Positions 17,980 through 28,718 are shown, counted from the stretch's first letter. The stretch: DNA of 37,358 nucleotides from Paracoccaceae bacterium (GCA_016764835.1 JAESRD010000298.1:1-37358), one strand, 5' to 3'. Notes: generated by a model not told the origin, from the letters alone. A program made the numbers and translations.

Positions 17980-18921
17980 ATGAAAAAGACTTTGACCGCA
18001 GCTTTGACAGCTGCTGCACTTACCGCATCAATGGGCACCGCCGCCTATGCCGAGGGCGAGCGTTTTGTGCTTATCAGCCACGCCCCTGACAGCGACAGCT
18101 GGTGGAACACGATCAAAAACGCCATCGAAGTTGCCGCTGAACAGATGGATGTAACGGTTGAATACCGCAATCCGCCAACAGGCGATCTGGCCGACATGGC
18201 CCGCATTGTTGAGCAGGCCGTGGCCAGCCACCCAGATGGTATCATCCTGACAATCGCCGATTTTGATGTGCTGCAAGGCCCGGTTGCCGATGCTGTTGAT
18301 CAGGGCATTCCTGTCATCACCATCAACTCGGGCACGCAAGAGCAGTCTGAAATGCTCGGCGCTCTGCTACATGTTGGTCAGCCAGAATATGATGCGGGCT
18401 TCGGTGCAGGCCAGCGCGCCGCCGCCGAGGGCATTACATCCTTCCTCTGCGTGAACCACTACATCACCAACCCAGCCTCAGTTGAGCGCTGCTCTGGTTT
18501 TGCTGACGCGATCGGCGCAGACGTAAATGCCAGCATGATCGACTCTGGCCAAGACCCGGCTGAGATCATGAACAAGGTCACCGCCTATCTCGCCGCCAAC
18601 CCTGATACCGGCGCCGTGCTGACACTTGGCCCAACTTCTGCCCACCCAACATTGGCTGCCCTCGAATCTCAGAGCCTGTCAGGCGAGATATTCTTTGGCA
18701 CTTTCGATCTGTCGGGTGAAATTGCTGACGCGATCAAAGCCGATGTCATCAGCTTTGCAATCGACCAACAGCCCTACCTGCAAGGCTACATGCCAGTTGT
18801 CATCCTGACAAACCTGGTGCGCTACGGTGTACTGCCTTCCGGCCACATGAATTCTGGCCCCGGTTTCATCACCAAAGAAAGCATCTCCTTCGTCGAAGAA
18901 TATGCTGGCGTTTACCGCTAA
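17980..18921 (+). CDS. Sugar ABC transporter periplasmic binding protein, probably for inositol
   Basis: 313 residues. A signal peptide of about 24 residues (ending GTAAYA) is followed by a type I periplasmic binding protein of the Peripla_BP_4 group (VLISHAPDSDSWWNTIKNAIEVAAEQ; GIPVITINSGTQEQ; GTFDLSGEIADAIKADVISFAIDQQPYLQGY). It delivers a sugar-like ligand to the permease encoded next. Inositol is inferred from the IolR-like operator in front and the catabolic genes behind. The gene is preceded by GGGAG at a good distance and followed by a strong hairpin, so it is probably made in excess over the membrane parts, as is usual for binding proteins. Confidence 0.92.
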   Translation: MKKTLTAALTAAALTASMGTAAYAEGERFVLISHAPDSDSWWNTIKNAIEVAAEQMDVTVEYRNPPTGDLADMARIVEQAVASHPDGIILTIADFDVLQGPVADAVDQGIPVITINSGTQEQSEMLGALLHVGQPEYDAGFGAGQRAAAEGITSFLCVNHYITNPASVERCSGFADAIGADVNASMIDSGQDPAEIMNKVTAYLAANPDTGAVLTLGPTSAHPTLAALESQSLSGEIFFGTFDLSGEIADAIKADVISFAIDQQPYLQGYMPVVILTNLVRYGVLPSGHMNSGPGFITKESISFVEEYAGVYR

Positions 18922-18930
18922 ATCTACCAA

Positions 18931-18959
18931 GGGCGGTGCAATTGCACCGCCCATTTTTT
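18931..18959 (+). terminator. Terminator/attenuator hairpin between binding protein and permease
   Basis: A perfect 22-bp palindrome (18931-18952; each arm GGGCGGTGCAA or its complement) followed by six T at 18954-18959. This is a classical intrinsic terminator shape. Because the permease starts only 32 bases later with no obvious new promoter, partial read-through is the likely mode. Confidence 0.85.
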
Positions 18960-18990
18960 ATCTAAGCCCCATTTTATCTAAGGTGCCGAT

Positions 18991-20088
18991 ATGACTGACG
19001 AGCGCGTAAAACAGATTTCCAAATTTCGACAGGCAATGATCCGGCCAGAGCTGGGCGCAATCGCCGGCGCGGTTCTTGTCTTCGTCTTCTTCTTTATGAT
19101 CGCCGGTGATAGCGGCATGTTCGCGCCCAGCGGCATTCAAAACTGGACAGTCGTATCTGCTCAATTCGCGATTATCGCCGTCGGAGCCTGCCTGCTCATG
19201 ATCACTGGCGAGTTCGACCTTTCAATCGGCTCAATGATCGGCTTTGCCGGGATCATCATTGCCATCCTGTCAGTGCAATGGGGCTGGCCGGTTTGGCTGG
19301 CCATCATCACCACATTCATTATTTGCATTGCCCTCGGCGCGCTCAATGGCTTCTTGGTTATCAAAACCGGCCTGCCGAGTTTCATCGTCACCCTCGCTTT
19401 TCTCTATATATTACGTGGCCTTACCATCTGGCTGGCGATCATCACCACGCATAAAACCATCATCGGCGGCGTCAAACAGGTGGCCGAGGGCGACTGGCTC
19501 GCCCCGGTCTTTGGCGGCACCATCCTCACCGGGCTGTTCCAGTGGTTCGCCGATATGGGGCTGATCGACACCTATTCGCGCGGTAACCGCATCGGCCAAC
19601 CCGTGGTCGAGGGCGTGCCAATGTTGGTGGTCTGGGCGCTGGGGCTGATCATCTTTGGCCAATGGTTGCTGACCAAAACAAGGTTTGGCAATTGGATCTT
19701 TGCCGCAGGCGGCGACCCGCAAGCCGCCCGCTATGTTGGTGTGCCGGTCAACCGGGTTAAAATGCTAATGTTCATGTTCACCGCCTTTTGCGCCTGCGTC
19801 TTCGCGACGGCTCAAGTTATCGAATTTGGCTCAGCTGCGGCTGATCGCGGCTTGCTCAAAGAGTTTGAGGCGATCATCTGCGTGGTCATTGGCGGCGCGC
19901 TGCTGACCGGCGGTTACGGCTCGGTCGTCGGTGCCGCCCTCGGCGCGCTGATCTTCGGCGTGGTGCAACAGGGCCTGTTCTTCTCGGGCGCAGAAAGCTC
20001 GCTATTTCGGGTCTTTCTCGGCACGATCCTGATCCTTGCCGTGATCCTAAACACCTATATTCGCCGCATGATTACGGGAGAGCGCTAA
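18991..20088 (+). CDS. Sugar ABC transporter permease (CUT2/RbsC-like)
   Basis: 365 residues with about ten hydrophobic segments. It has the family signatures [20 protein letters not shown] in the first third and [38 protein letters not shown] near the end. About 60 extra residues between the middle helices (around 150-210) are typical of some inositol/xylose-type permeases. It forms the membrane channel for the adjacent binding protein and ATPase. The stop overlaps the ATPase start by one base (TAATG). The substrate is inferred as inositol. Confidence 0.92.
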   Translation: MTDERVKQISKFRQAMIRPELGAIAGAVLVFVFFFMIAGDSGMFAPSGIQNWTVVSAQFAIIAVGACLLMITGEFDLSIGSMIGFAGIIIAILSVQWGWPVWLAIITTFIICIALGALNGFLVIKTGLPSFIVTLAFLYILRGLTIWLAIITTHKTIIGGVKQVAEGDWLAPVFGGTILTGLFQWFADMGLIDTYSRGNRIGQPVVEGVPMLVVWALGLIIFGQWLLTKTRFGNWIFAAGGDPQAARYVGVPVNRVKMLMFMFTAFCACVFATAQVIEFGSAAADRGLLKEFEAIICVVIGGALLTGGYGSVVGAALGALIFGVVQQGLFFSGAESSLFRVFLGTILILAVILNTYIRRMITGER

Positions 20089-20867
20089 TGACCACGCCAT
20101 TGATTGAAATGAAGAATATCGAGAAACATTTTGGCCCGGTTATTGCCCTTGGCGGCGTGTCGTTTGATGTCCGCCCCGGCGAATGTCACTGTTTGCTGGG
20201 CGATAATGGCGCTGGTAAATCGACCTTTATCAAGACCATGTCGGGAGTGCACAAACCGTCAAAAGGCAAGATCCTGTTTGAGGGCAAAGAGATGAACTTC
20301 AACAGCCCGCGCGACTCGATGAACGCCGGTATTGCCACGGTTTATCAAGACCTTGCCATGATCCCGTTGATGTCTGTCACCCGTAACTTTTGGATGGGCA
20401 ATGAGCCGCTCAAAAAGTTTGGCCCGATCAGCATTATGGACTTCAAAAAGGCCAATGAGGTGACCATGGCCGAGATGAAAGAGATGGGGATCAATCTGCG
20501 CGAGCCTGGCCAAGCCGTCGGCACATTGTCAGGCGGTGAGCGTCAGACCGTGGCCATTGCCCGCGCGGTTTATTTCGGTGCAAAACTGCTTATCCTCGAC
20601 GAGCCGACCTCGGCCCTTGGCGTCCGCCAGACTGCCAATGTCTTGGCCAATATAGACAAAGTGCGCAAACAGGGCATCGCCGTGGTTTTCATCACCCATA
20701 ATGTGCGCCATGCCATGGCCGTGGGCGACCGTTTCACGGTGCTCAACCGTGGCAAAACCCTCGGCACAGCAGTTAAGGGCGAGATCACCCCAGAAGAGTT
20801 GCAAGATCTGATGGCCGGTGGTCAATCGATTGCGAAACTCGAAGGCTCGCTGGGAGGCACGGTGTGA
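20088..20867 (+). CDS. Sugar ABC transporter ATP-binding protein (single nucleotide-binding domain)
   Basis: 259 residues with a complete ATPase core: Walker [10 protein letters not shown] (38-46), Q-loop near YQDLA, signature LSGGERQ (147-153), Walker B LLILDEPT (167-174) and the switch histidine in FITHN. Many CUT2 ATPases are about 500-residue tandem domains; this is a single domain, as in FrcA-like systems, so it should act as a homodimer. It overlaps iolC by GTGA. Confidence 0.93.
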   Translation: MTTPLIEMKNIEKHFGPVIALGGVSFDVRPGECHCLLGDNGAGKSTFIKTMSGVHKPSKGKILFEGKEMNFNSPRDSMNAGIATVYQDLAMIPLMSVTRNFWMGNEPLKKFGPISIMDFKKANEVTMAEMKEMGINLREPGQAVGTLSGGERQTVAIARAVYFGAKLLILDEPTSALGVRQTANVLANIDKVRKQGIAVVFITHNVRHAMAVGDRFTVLNRGKTLGTAVKGEITPEELQDLMAGGQSIAKLEGSLGGTV

Positions 20868-22771
20868 AACTAGACGTTATCACGATTGGCCGCTCATCTG
20901 TTGATCTTTACGGTGCGCAAGTGGGCGGCCGCCTCGAAGACATGGGCAGCTTTGAAAAATATATCGGCGGCTCGCCGACCAATATGGCCGCAGGCACGGC
21001 GCGGCTTGGGCTAAAATCGGCGCTCATCTCGCGGGTTGGTGACGAGCATATGGGCCGGTTCATTCGCGAACAGCTACAACGTGAGGGCGTCAATACGGAC
21101 GGGTTGATCACCGATACCGAGCGCCTCACCGCGCTGGTGATCCTTGGCATCCGCGACCAAGAGCAGTTTCCGCTGATTTTCTACCGCGAAAACTGCGCTG
21201 ATATGGCGCTTTGTGAAGAAGATATCGACCCTGCTTTCATCAGGTCAGCCCGCGCCGTGGTCGCTACGGGCACCCATCTGAGCCACCCAAAGACCGAAAG
21301 TGCTGTGCTCAAAGCGCTGAACATTGCCCGCGCCAACAACCAGCTGACTGCGCTTGATATCGACTACCGCCCCAACCTGTGGGGGCTGGCCGGGCATGGC
21401 GACGGCGAGAGCCGTTTCATTAGCTCCGCAGCAGTAACGGCCAAGCTGCAATCGAGCTTGCATTTGTTCGACGTGATCGTCGGCACCGAAGAAGAGTTTC
21501 ACATCGCTGGCGGTACCACAGACACGATCGCGGCTTTGCGCGCCGTGCGGGCCGTTTCAGCCGCTACACTCGTGTGCAAACGCGGGCCAATGGGGGCGGC
21601 GGCCTTTACCGGCGACATTCCCGGCACACTAGACGAGGGCCAAAGTGGCCCCGGTTTTCCTATCGAGGTGTTTAACGTGCTCGGCGCTGGCGACGGCTTT
21701 ATGTCTGGGCTCATCAAAGGCTGGCTGGACGGTGAAGACTGGCCCAAAACCCTGACTTATGCCAATGCGTGCGGCGCATTTGCCGTCAGCCGCCACGGCT
21801 GCGCCCCGGCCTATCCCAGCTGGGAAGAGCTGCAATTCTTCCTCGCCCGCGGCGTGATCACGCCGGCTTTGCGCAAGGATGCCGAACTGGAACAGCTGCA
21901 TTGGTCAACCAACCGCAGCGGCAGCTGGCCCGACATGCGCGTTTTTGCCTTTGACCACCGAATGCAGTTTGAAGAAGTGCCCGGTGCGACGCCACAAAAG
22001 ATTGGGGCCTTCAAACAGCTCTGCGTACAGGTCACCAAACAAGTGGCCAAAGGCCGCGCCGGATATGGGCTACTATGCGACGGACGCCTCGGCCGCGACG
22101 GGCTATTTCAGGCGGTGGACCAAGGGCTGTGGATCGGCCGCCCGGTTGAGCTGCCCGGCTCGCGCCCGCTTGAGTTTGAAGATGAGATAGGCATTGATTG
22201 CGGCGGTTTGTCTGAATGGCCGCTGTCACATGTGGTCAAAGTGCTCTGCTTTTATCACCCAGATGACAGCGCCGAGATGCGCGCCGATCAAGAGACAAGC
22301 ATCTTGCGTTTGTTCCAAGCCAGCCGCCGCAATCGGCTTGAATTCTTGCTTGAAGTGATCCCGTCCAAGGTGGCAAAAGTGAATGACGCCACCACGGTGC
22401 AGATCATACAGCGGTTTTATGACATCGGCGTTTACCCCGATTGGTGGAAGCTGGAGCCAATGCTCAGCGCCGATGCGTGGCAGCAAACCTGCGATGCGAT
22501 CACCCGCAATGACCCGCATACGCGCGGCATTGTTGTGCTGGGTCTGGGCGAGAGCCAAGAGGCGCTGGCGCAGAGTTTCGCCGTTGCCGCGCAGTATCCA
22601 CTGGTCAAAGGGTTCGCTGTTGGCCGCACCATCTTTGCCGCCGCCGCCAGCGCTTGGATGCTTGGTAAAATAACTGACGATGAGGCTGTCGAGACCATGG
22701 CAAAAACTTACACAGAACTATGTAACACATGGGATTCCGCGCGCGGGATAACCAATGAGGGGGCGTCATGA
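20864..22771 (+). CDS. iolC: Bifunctional 5-dehydro-2-deoxygluconokinase with C-terminal DUF2090 aldolase-like domain
   Basis: 635 residues from a GTG that overlaps the ATPase stop. Residues 1 to about 325 are a PfkB kinase with [15 protein letters not shown] (35-49) and [12 protein letters not shown], catalytic base Asp276; it phosphorylates 2-deoxy-5-keto-gluconate. Residues from about 345 are DUF2090, a TIM-barrel domain related to the aldolase that splits the phosphorylated product. This fusion is commonly annotated as bifunctional and would explain why no separate iolJ is seen. The methylmalonate-semialdehyde dehydrogenase gene iolA is not in the window. Confidence 0.93.
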   Translation: MKLDVITIGRSSVDLYGAQVGGRLEDMGSFEKYIGGSPTNMAAGTARLGLKSALISRVGDEHMGRFIREQLQREGVNTDGLITDTERLTALVILGIRDQEQFPLIFYRENCADMALCEEDIDPAFIRSARAVVATGTHLSHPKTESAVLKALNIARANNQLTALDIDYRPNLWGLAGHGDGESRFISSAAVTAKLQSSLHLFDVIVGTEEEFHIAGGTTDTIAALRAVRAVSAATLVCKRGPMGAAAFTGDIPGTLDEGQSGPGFPIEVFNVLGAGDGFMSGLIKGWLDGEDWPKTLTYANACGAFAVSRHGCAPAYPSWEELQFFLARGVITPALRKDAELEQLHWSTNRSGSWPDMRVFAFDHRMQFEEVPGATPQKIGAFKQLCVQVTKQVAKGRAGYGLLCDGRLGRDGLFQAVDQGLWIGRPVELPGSRPLEFEDEIGIDCGGLSEWPLSHVVKVLCFYHPDDSAEMRADQETSILRLFQASRRNRLEFLLEVIPSKVAKVNDATTVQIIQRFYDIGVYPDWWKLEPMLSADAWQQTCDAITRNDPHTRGIVVLGLGESQEALAQSFAVAAQYPLVKGFAVGRTIFAAAASAWMLGKITDDEAVETMAKTYTELCNTWDSARGITNEGAS

Positions 22772-24591
22772 AAACCGTCAGACTGACCGCTGCACAAGCG
22801 ATGATGCGCTATATTTGCGCCCAGTATAACAGCGACGGCGCGCCATTTATTGCTGGCTGTTGGGCTATTTTTGGTCACGGCAATGTTGCGGCCATTGGCG
22901 AGGCTTTGCACGGCGTGCGTGATAGCTTGCAAACCTATCGTGGTCAAAACGAGCAAACGATGTGCCACACCGCTCTTGCCTATGCTAAACAATCTGGCCG
23001 CAAACGGGCCATGGCCGTGACCTCATCCATCGGGCCGGGCGCGACCAATATGGTCACCGCCGCCGCCCTTGCCCATGTCAACCGTCTGCCTGTATTGCTG
23101 ATCCCCGGTGATGTTTTTGCTGGCCGTGCGCCCGACCCGGTTTTGCAACAAATCGAAGATTTTGACGATGGCACAATCAGCGCCAATGATTGTTTTCGCC
23201 CGGTATCGCGGTATTTTGACCGGATCACCCGGCCAGAGCAGCTGCTAACCGCCCTGCCCCGCGCCTTTGCCACTATGACCGACCCAGAGAAATGCGGGCC
23301 AGTTACGCTGGCTTTTTGCCAAGATGTGCAAGCCGAAGCCTATGATTATCCGGAGGCTTTCTTTGCCCCCAAAACATGGAATACGCGCCGTATTCACCCC
23401 GACCCGGAGGAGTTTGACACCGTCTTGGCCGCCATCCGTGCCGCCAAAGCCCCGGTGATCATCGCCGGTGGTGGCGTGCATTACTCAGATGCCACGGCGG
23501 CATTGCAGGCCTTTGCCGAGGCGCATAATATAGCCGTGGTGGAAAGCCAAGCGGGCAAGTCCGCATTGCCATGGGACCACCCGCTAAACCTCGGCCCTGT
23601 TGGCGTAACCGGTGCTACACCGGCAAATGATGCCTGCGAAAAGGCCGATCTTGTGCTCGGTGTAGGCACCCGATTTCAGGACTTTACCACCGGCAGTTGG
23701 GGGCTGTTTAAGAACCCAGATCGTCAGTTGATCAGCATTAATGTGGCCGCTTACGACGCGGTGAAACGCGGTGCGATCCCGCTGGTTGCTGACGCCCGCG
23801 TGGCGCTAAATATGCTAAGCAAAGCACTCGGAGGCCACAAGGCCACCGCCCCAGACCTGGCGCAAAAGACCGCGTGGTTTAGCGCCGTTGATGCCCTGAC
23901 CGCAGCTCCGACCAACAACAACCAGCTGCCAACTGACCAACAGGTTATTGGCGCCGTTCAGCGCGCCAGCACCGCAGATACGGTGGTAATGAGTGCGGCG
24001 GGCACCATGCCCGGTGAGCTGCATAAGCTGTGGAAATCGCCCCGCCCCGGTGGATACCACATGGAATACGGCTATTCCTGCATGGGCTACGAGATTGCCG
24101 GTGCGATTGGCATCAAAATGGCCCAGCCCACGCGTGACGTGATCTGCATGCTTGGCGATGGCAGCTATATGATGGCCAATTCCGAGCTGGCAACGGCGGC
24201 GATGATGGGGATCAAGATCACCATCGTGCTGACAGACAATCGCGGTTACGGCTGTATCAACAGGTTACAAATGGGCACGGGCGGGGCCGAGTTTAACAAC
24301 CTGTTGGAGCATAGCCATGGCGGTGAAAACAGCCAGATTGATTTTGTCGCACATGCGGCCAGTATGGGCGCGACGGCGACTAAGGCCGCCAATATTTTTG
24401 AGCTAGAACAAGCGCTTGAGCAAGCCAAAACAACAAGCGGCCCCAGCGTTATTGTGGTCGATACCGATCCCTATCCAAGCACGCCGGATGGCGGCCATTG
24501 GTGGGATGTCGCTGTGCCAGAGGTTAGCCCACGCCCCCAAGTGAACACGGCCCATGCCGCTTATCTGACCCATAAGAAAGGCCAGACATGA
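22768..24591 (+). CDS. iolD: 3D-(3,5/4)-trihydroxycyclohexane-1,2-dione acylhydrolase
   Basis: 607 residues, a thiamine-diphosphate enzyme of the acetolactate-synthase fold. The catalytic glutamate is E62 (RGQNEQ); the central domain binds a nucleotide-like ligand; the C-terminal TPP motif begins at GDGS (463-466) and ends at DNRGYGCIN. It opens the ring of the diketo intermediate to 5-deoxyglucuronate. The start overlaps the iolC stop by ATGA and its stop overlaps the iolE start the same way, so the three are translationally coupled. Confidence 0.95.
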   Translation: MKTVRLTAAQAMMRYICAQYNSDGAPFIAGCWAIFGHGNVAAIGEALHGVRDSLQTYRGQNEQTMCHTALAYAKQSGRKRAMAVTSSIGPGATNMVTAAALAHVNRLPVLLIPGDVFAGRAPDPVLQQIEDFDDGTISANDCFRPVSRYFDRITRPEQLLTALPRAFATMTDPEKCGPVTLAFCQDVQAEAYDYPEAFFAPKTWNTRRIHPDPEEFDTVLAAIRAAKAPVIIAGGGVHYSDATAALQAFAEAHNIAVVESQAGKSALPWDHPLNLGPVGVTGATPANDACEKADLVLGVGTRFQDFTTGSWGLFKNPDRQLISINVAAYDAVKRGAIPLVADARVALNMLSKALGGHKATAPDLAQKTAWFSAVDALTAAPTNNNQLPTDQQVIGAVQRASTADTVVMSAAGTMPGELHKLWKSPRPGGYHMEYGYSCMGYEIAGAIGIKMAQPTRDVICMLGDGSYMMANSELATAAMMGIKITIVLTDNRGYGCINRLQMGTGGAEFNNLLEHSHGGENSQIDFVAHAASMGATATKAANIFELEQALEQAKTTSGPSVIVVDTDPYPSTPDGGHWWDVAVPEVSPRPQVNTAHAAYLTHKKGQT

Positions 24592-25487
24592 TCCTTTATG
24601 GCACCAACCCAATCGCTTGGTCGAACGACGATGACCAGAGCCTGGGCGCGCATATAAGCTTGGAGCAATGTCTCGATGAAACTGCGAGCATCGGCTTTGA
24701 CGGCATCGAAAAGGGCCACAAATTGCCGACCACCGCCGCAGGCGTTGAAGCAGAGCTTGGCCGTCGCGGGCTAAAGTTCATTTCCGGCTGGCATTCGCTT
24801 AATCTGCTGACCAACACAGTGGCCGATGAGAAAGTGGCCATGCAGCCATTTCTCGATTTCCTAAAATCGGTCGGGGCAAAGGTGATCATCACCTGCGAGA
24901 CTTCAAATGCCATCCACGGGGCTGATGACATGCCTGTCAACAATAAGCCAAACTTGGGCGCCGACGCGTGGAAAACCTTCGGTGCAAATGTCGAAGAACT
25001 CGCTCAGTTCGCTGCCGATCAGGGCATTACGCTGGTCTACCATCACCATATGGGCACGGTGGTTGAGACCCCGGCCGAGATAGACCAGTTCATGGCCAAT
25101 ACCGGCCCGGCGACCAAGCTGCTTTTCGACACAGGCCACTGCTACTTTGGCGGCGGCGAGCCGGCCGAAGTTATCGCTCGGCATATGTCCCGCGTCGGCC
25201 ATATCCACGCCAAGAATGTGCGCCCAGACATAATGGAACAAGTCCGGGCGGGCGGGCTTTCTTTTCTTGAAGGGGTGCGGCGCGGCGTGTTCACAGTGCC
25301 GGGTGACAGCGAGGGCGCTGTAGATTTTGCGCCGGTGCTCAAAGTGGCTGCCCAACACGGCTATGCGGGCTGGCTGGTGATAGAGGCCGAACAGGACCCC
25401 GCCCAACGTGATCCGCTGACATATCAAACCATGGGCCTTAAAGCGCTGCGGATAATGGCCCGCGCCGCTGGTCTCGACCAAAGTTAA
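24588..25487 (+). CDS. iolE: Inosose dehydratase
   Basis: 299 residues, xylose-isomerase-like TIM barrel. Metal-binding stretches [29 protein letters not shown] and [10 protein letters not shown] are present, as is a C-terminal [11 protein letters not shown] carrying the last acidic ligand. It converts scyllo-inosose to the diketo substrate of IolD. It is coupled to iolD by an ATGA overlap and followed by iolB after 15 bases. Assignment rests on the family and complete pathway context. Confidence 0.95.
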   Translation: MILYGTNPIAWSNDDDQSLGAHISLEQCLDETASIGFDGIEKGHKLPTTAAGVEAELGRRGLKFISGWHSLNLLTNTVADEKVAMQPFLDFLKSVGAKVIITCETSNAIHGADDMPVNNKPNLGADAWKTFGANVEELAQFAADQGITLVYHHHMGTVVETPAEIDQFMANTGPATKLLFDTGHCYFGGGEPAEVIARHMSRVGHIHAKNVRPDIMEQVRAGGLSFLEGVRRGVFTVPGDSEGAVDFAPVLKVAAQHGYAGWLVIEAEQDPAQRDPLTYQTMGLKALRIMARAAGLDQS

Positions 25488-25502
25488 TACGGGAAATTCT
25501 CA

Positions 25503-26315
25503 ATGAGCAAACTACTGATAAAGCCAACCGGCGCGGCTGGCAAAGTTCACGATATTACGGCCAAAAGTGCGGGCTGGGACTATGTTGGCTTTGGGCTATA
25601 CCGGCTGTCCGCAGGTGACACAGTTGCAGAGGCCACCGGCGACACAGAGGTCATCTTGGTGCTTGTCGAGGGCAAGGCCAATATCACCGCCAGCGGCATA
25701 GATTTTGGTGAATTGGGCGACCGAATGAACGTGTTTGAGCGCACGCCGCCGCATTGCGCCTATGTGCCAAACGGCGCAGACTGGAGCGCCACCGCGACCA
25801 CAGATTGTACCTTGGCCGTCTGCACCGCCCCGGGCAAAGGCGGCCACATCGCGCAGGTCATTGACCCAAAAAGCATCACGCTAGAAACCCGTGGTCAAGG
25901 TGCAAATACCCGCTATATCAATGCCATAGCCATGGAAGAACGCGACGTTGCCGACAGCCTTTTGGTGACAGAAGTGTTTACCCCTAGTGGCAACTGGTCA
26001 TCCTATCCGCCACACCGGCATGATGAGGATAACTTTCCGCACATGACCTATCTTGAGGAAAGCTACTACCACCGGCTCAACCCCAAACAGGGCTATATTC
26101 ACCAACGGGTGTTTACCGATGATGGCAGCCTCGACGAGACTATGTCAGCCTCAAACCACGACGTTGTTTTGGTGCCAAAAGGCCACCACCCTTGCGGAGT
26201 GCCTTATGGTTACGACGCCTATTACCTCAATGTTATGGCCGGGCCTTTGCGCAAATGGCGGTTTGAGAACCACCCCGAACATGACTGGATATACCAGCGC
26301 GACAGCGGCCAATAA
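25503..26315 (+). CDS. iolB: 5-Deoxy-glucuronate isomerase
   Basis: 270 residues, KduI/IolB bicupin family. The C-terminal cupin holds the metal site YPPHRHDED with the later HHPCGVPYGYDAYYLNVMAG. It isomerises 5-deoxyglucuronate to 2-deoxy-5-keto-gluconate, the substrate of IolC. It is the last gene of the transporter-iol operon; the next gene is convergent. Confidence 0.95.
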   Translation: MSKLLIKPTGAAGKVHDITAKSAGWDYVGFGLYRLSAGDTVAEATGDTEVILVLVEGKANITASGIDFGELGDRMNVFERTPPHCAYVPNGADWSATATTDCTLAVCTAPGKGGHIAQVIDPKSITLETRGQGANTRYINAIAMEERDVADSLLVTEVFTPSGNWSSYPPHRHDEDNFPHMTYLEESYYHRLNPKQGYIHQRVFTDDGSLDETMSASNHDVVLVPKGHHPCGVPYGYDAYYLNVMAGPLRKWRFENHPEHDWIYQRDSGQ

Positions 26316-26321
26316 AGCCGG

Positions 26322-26359
26322 TTATGCCAGCCGTTCCTTGCGGCTCAGCGCTGGCATAA
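26322..26359. terminator. Inverted repeat between convergent iolB and membrane-protein genes
   Basis: Perfect 10-bp arms TTATGCCAGC (26322-26331) and GCTGGCATAA (26350-26359), with a smaller nested AGCCG/CGGCT option. No long T-run follows on either side, so a bidirectional terminator is likely but not certain. Confidence 0.45.
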
Positions 26360-26368
26360 ATCCTCCCA

Positions 26369-26797
26369 TCAGCATCTCGATACAAGCGGGATAACATTGG
26401 ACATACCAACCAATTTTTCGCGCCCTTCCAGATCATGAAAGGCTTGGCTGAGCGTGCCGTCAGCCTGAGACGCCTCGGCAAGGGCCAGGATTTCTGGCAT
26501 CATCGGCACCAGAAATACAAAGGCATTGACCGTCAAAAACGCGGTGCAGGCCAGCTTAACCCGCATCCACCAGGCCCGCTCGGCGTAGACAAACCACAAG
26601 ATCAGATCGGTGATTATCTTGAGGCCAAGACCAGGCAGGATCAGAATATAAGCGCTCTGCAATTTGTAGGTGTAGACCGTGACAATCGTCTCAGGGCTAC
26701 CATGGGCAAACAGAGCGCCAATCACGATATGTGAGAGGATGCCTCCGACATACATGATCGTGCCGATATCATGGATGAACTTGGTGAGATTGCGCAT
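26369..26797 (-). CDS. Small four-helix membrane protein, DUF2269-like
   Basis: About 142 residues with four hydrophobic segments (starting near IGTIMYVGGILSHIVIGALF). The start is set at the ATG at 26797 (MRNLTKFIHD), four bases after the upstream stop; an extended frame to 26881 would lie inside the reductase gene. The pattern resembles DUF2269 integral membrane proteins, of unknown function. It follows the ferric-reductase-like gene and probably shares its transcript, so it may be an accessory membrane subunit; this is inferred. Confidence 0.7.
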   Translation of the reverse strand: MRNLTKFIHDIGTIMYVGGILSHIVIGALFAHGSPETIVTVYTYKLQSAYILILPGLGLKIITDLILWFVYAERAWWMRVKLACTAFLTVNAFVFLVPMMPEILALAEASQADGTLSQAFHDLEGREKLVGMSNVIPLVSRC

Positions 26798-26801
26798 ATG
26801 C

Positions 26802-28061
26802 CTATCTAAACTCAAAAGCTTCGGTATGGATTTTGGTCTTATCCACACCCTCTTTGGCCAGATCAGCGGCCAGCCCATCAATCATCGGCTTGGGCCCGCA
26901 CATAAAATAGTCGTAACTATTCAAAGGGTCAGGGAGTTTTTGCTTCATCATATCGACACGGGCAAAATTACCTTCTTCTGAAAACAGCGGCACGATCGTC
27001 ACATTCCCCAGCTCGGCCGCGCGCTGCTGCAACTCCTCCAAAAAGATCGCTTCACCGGCTTCACGGGCCGCATAAACAAGGTGGATTTCGCGCGGATCAC
27101 CCGGCTCCATCGCCCGTATTTTGGACAGAAACGGGGTGAGCCCAATGCCACCGGCCAGCCAGATTTGCTTTTTGCCAGCGCCCATCGTGTCAAAGCGCCC
27201 ATATGGCCCGCGCACCAAAACTTCGCCACCAACTTGCAGCTCCTCGCGGACTTTACGGGTCCAATCGCCCAGCACTTTGATGGTGAAACGCAAGCGGTCT
27301 TCGCCGGGCGCGCTCGATATGGTAAAGGGATGTGGCTCATCCCAATCCTTGCCCTGAATTTCGACAAAAGCGAATTGACCGGGGGTGAATTCGAGCATTT
27401 TGCCGGTCGGCTTGAGCACGATCTCAGTCGCCCGTTCAAGTGGGTTAACGGCCTCAATAGTGAAGGATAGAGCCGTGCGCTTGTTCATGCCAAAAACGGA
27501 ATAAAACAGGGCAACAAGGCCAATGAGTGCGGCGGCCATAAGCAAGAACCCAGAGGCGCTGAACTTTTCAAAAAACAGCGTTGGCGCAGACATAAAATGG
27601 CCAATGATCAGAAAATAGACCAGCCCCATGACTTTATGCGTTGGCCGCCAGCGCGAATAAGCGATTTTGCGGTTGAGCGCCACGAACAAACCAATGACCA
27701 GAAAGATAAGACCGAGCATACCAAACGGGCCGGAAGGCACCATTGTGTGCAGCAGCGGATCTGTGCCCTCTGGCAGCGCTTTTGGCACACCAAAGAAGTG
27801 GGTCAGCGCAAAAATTGCGGTAAAAACCCCGGCGGTGCGGTGGACTTGGTACATCCGGTCCAGCCCACCAAACAGGGTCTCAAAAATCTCAAGCCGTGTC
27901 GACAAAATGACCGAGGTGGTCATCAGCAAGAACGCGATCCCGCCGAGCATTGTCGTCGCCGTTATGCGAAAACTGTGCTGCTCTGGCGGCAAGGCCAGAT
28001 GCAGCACAATGAAAAGTCCAATGACCCCGAGAATGGCATAAAGCCCTTGTTTACGTAACAT
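26802..28061 (-). CDS. Ferric-reductase/NADPH-oxidase-like membrane flavocytochrome
   Basis: 419 residues. The N-terminal half has about six transmembrane helices with histidine pairs H74/H88 and H142/H155, positioned to bind two b-haems. The C-terminal half is a ferredoxin-reductase-type module with FAD motif HPFTIS (244-249), NAD(P) motif GGIGLTPF (304-311) and a terminal FEFR. It should move electrons from cytosolic NAD(P)H across the membrane to ferric iron, oxygen or another acceptor. It lies between the EF-hand protein and the small membrane protein, all on the minus strand; a calcium-regulated oxidase is one reading of that context. Confidence 0.88.
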   Translation of the reverse strand: MLRKQGLYAILGVIGLFIVLHLALPPEQHSFRITATTMLGGIAFLLMTTSVILSTRLEIFETLFGGLDRMYQVHRTAGVFTAIFALTHFFGVPKALPEGTDPLLHTMVPSGPFGMLGLIFLVIGLFVALNRKIAYSRWRPTHKVMGLVYFLIIGHFMSAPTLFFEKFSASGFLLMAAALIGLVALFYSVFGMNKRTALSFTIEAVNPLERATEIVLKPTGKMLEFTPGQFAFVEIQGKDWDEPHPFTISSAPGEDRLRFTIKVLGDWTRKVREELQVGGEVLVRGPYGRFDTMGAGKKQIWLAGGIGLTPFLSKIRAMEPGDPREIHLVYAAREAGEAIFLEELQQRAAELGNVTIVPLFSEEGNFARVDMMKQKLPDPLNSYDYFMCGPKPMIDGLAADLAKEGVDKTKIHTEAFEFR

Positions 28062-28085
28062 AGCTGACCCTTTCCGAAGGTTGGC

Positions 28086-28577
28086 TTATTCGACTGGAGC
28101 TGGGTTGATCGCGGCGCGCAGAGCGACCATAACCGAGAACCCGGTGGTGAATTCGTCTTCGGTGAGCGTCGCATCATGGTTACTGTCGGCGCGCAAAAAG
28201 TCAGCGTTTAGTGACTGGCGGTGCTCTGTCTTGGTGATGAAATGGTCGCCGTCACGGTCCCAAAAGGCGAAAACAACGCGCAAAGCCGTCTCATATGCGG
28301 CGGCGCGCCCGGCCTCTTCGGCCAAGGGCAACATGCCGTAATCCCAACTTAGGAATTCGGCCAGTGACAGCCTGTCATCCTGATCGCCATCCATTGAGTA
28401 GAAAACATCAGAGCCAAAGGTTGAAAAACCTCCTTTGTCAATAAATCCGCGCTCGGCGCCCTCTATTGACTGAAATGCCAGCAGGGCCAAACGGCGGCCT
28501 TCTGTATCTTGCGCGAGTGTTAGCGATGGCAATGCCAGCGCGGCGATAACGGCGAATTTTGAGAGGGAAAAGTTCAT
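28086..28577 (-). CDS. Secreted EF-hand calcium-binding protein
   Basis: 163 residues with a signal peptide of about 22 residues (ending LTLA). Three EF-hand-like loops are visible: DGDQDDRLSLAE, DRDGDHFITKTE and DSNHDATLTEDE. It is the first gene of the ferric-reductase-like operon, starting 24 bases before the reductase. It probably binds calcium in the periplasm and may modulate the reductase; that role is inferred. Its promoter should lie among the MarR-type operators upstream. Confidence 0.85.
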   Translation of the reverse strand: MNFSLSKFAVIAALALPSLTLAQDTEGRRLALLAFQSIEGAERGFIDKGGFSTFGSDVFYSMDGDQDDRLSLAEFLSWDYGMLPLAEEAGRAAAYETALRVVFAFWDRDGDHFITKTEHRQSLNADFLRADSNHDATLTEDEFTTGFSVMVALRAAINPAPVE

Positions 28578-28628
28578 TCTTGGCTCCTCAGCATGGCTAG
28601 ATTTGAATCGAAATGCTTGACTTGCTAC

Positions 28629-28641
28629 TGCAATACTTGCA
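28629..28641. promoter_or_regulatory. Probable MarR-family operator A
   Basis: Palindrome TGCAA-TAC-TTGCA in the divergent region between the EF-hand and MarR genes. A second copy lies 44 bp away, about four helical turns, on the same face of the DNA. Confidence 0.6.
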
Positions 28642-28672
28642 TTTGTAAGCTATGTAAATAATAGATTGCACC

Positions 28673-28685
28673 CGCAATGCTTGCA
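28673..28685. promoter_or_regulatory. Probable MarR-family operator B
   Basis: CGCAA-TGC-TTGCA, matching operator A at 11 of 13 positions. It covers an ATG at 28677 that could be read as the regulator's start, which argues that translation begins further downstream. Confidence 0.6.
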
Positions 28686-28718
28686 TATGCAGGGTTTATA
28701 AGTCAAAGGCGGATTCTT

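Noticed and set aside
24903..25481. 192-codon minus-strand frame opposite iolE
   Set aside because: It lies fully within iolE, whose identity is secure, and has no recognisable features.
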